From Dipteris shenzhenensis (taxonomy: Eukaryota > Polypodiophyta > Polypodiopsida > Gleicheniales), in NCBI GenBank assembly GCA_047967505.1, contig CM106541.1: a DNA stretch of 64,000 bases. One strand, written 5' to 3'. The translations under genes were made by a program, and so were the position numbers. The notes beneath the pieces were generated by a model that was not told the origin of the DNA, ran no database searches, and saw only the letters and a list, made by a program, of their open reading frames with translations. Below, in pieces: positions 63,787 through 64,000 of this stretch (its first letter is position 1; each line of letters opens with the position of its first letter).

Positions 63787-64000
63787 CATGCATCCAATAA
63801 ATACCAAATGGTCATACCTTGTATGGATAAAAGAACATGACAAATAACTACTCAATTTGGTCATGGAAATCCCCTACTTTGCCTGCAAAAGGAATTGTTG
63901 CTATCTCGTCTGATGCCCAATATGCCCATAAAAGGTACACTCTCAGGTTATATAATTACTATGAAAGCCATTCGTACAATCATTCTTTGTTGACTAAGAC
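63787..64000. other. Right flank, no gene
   Basis: Nothing coding. It contains a copy of the 24-bp sequence that also stands at the left edge of element C (63794-63817 versus 53013-53036). Confidence 0.5.

Overview
This 64 kb window is land-plant nuclear DNA made almost entirely of transposable elements. The one clear host gene encodes a plastid bS21 ribosomal protein (26559-27244, +). The plant assignment rests on four things: the plastid-type precursor, plant-type Ty1/copia and Ty3/chromovirus retrotransposons with initiator-Met-type primer sites (TGGTATCARAGC), a DUF659-type hAT transposase, and a fragment of a Di19 zinc-finger gene, a plant family. The species cannot be named from the sequence.

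Layout, left to right. A Ty1/copia element on + (about 1122-5677) has both LTRs but has lost its reverse-transcriptase core. Then comes gene-poor DNA with short tandem repeats, a second primer-site-like relic (7738) and a reversed Ty3 protease relic (9958-10263). From about 10.3 to 25.8 kb lies a Helentron-like (rolling-circle, Helitron-related) domain: two apurinic-type endonuclease relics (10.3 and 25.0 kb), one PIF1-type helicase (13.7-15.5 and 24.6-24.9 kb) and two similar 3' termini (about 11.2 and 25.75 kb). Between the two copies sit a broken Di19 gene fragment with a spliceable intron and a second, unidentified multi-exon gene fragment. The helicase is split by a 9.09 kb hAT transposon (15497-24587) flanked by a perfect 8-bp target duplication. 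That hAT carries its own degenerate transposase (-), a degenerate protein-kinase-like gene (+), an unidentified ORF relic and three different tandem-repeat arrays.

After the bS21 gene and its flanks (25.7-29 kb, rich in CT/CA microsatellites), three Ty3/gypsy elements are stacked. Gypsy-1 (+, gag and protease) ends where an almost full-length reverse-strand chromovirus (31584 to about 38692) inserted into its reverse-transcriptase domain. This is followed by gypsy-2 (+, 39022-43475), whose pol is nearly intact, with one in-frame stop. Next come a copia integrase relic, duplicated spacer DNA, a 0.9 kb pyrimidine-only-like tract and a non-autonomous LTR element without recognisable pol (48595-52335).

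The right end (53028-63786) is a reverse-strand Ty1/copia element with matching 361-bp LTRs. Its gag is interrupted by a second copia element (LTR 62063-62317, gag to start of RT). The junction repeats about 165 bp of the outer gag on both sides, so this is a chimera rather than a simple nested insertion.

No bacterial-type operons, CRISPR arrays, rRNA or tRNA genes were seen. Most coding features are decayed; frameshifts and stops are noted in the entries. All similarity calls come from reading motifs by eye, without database search.
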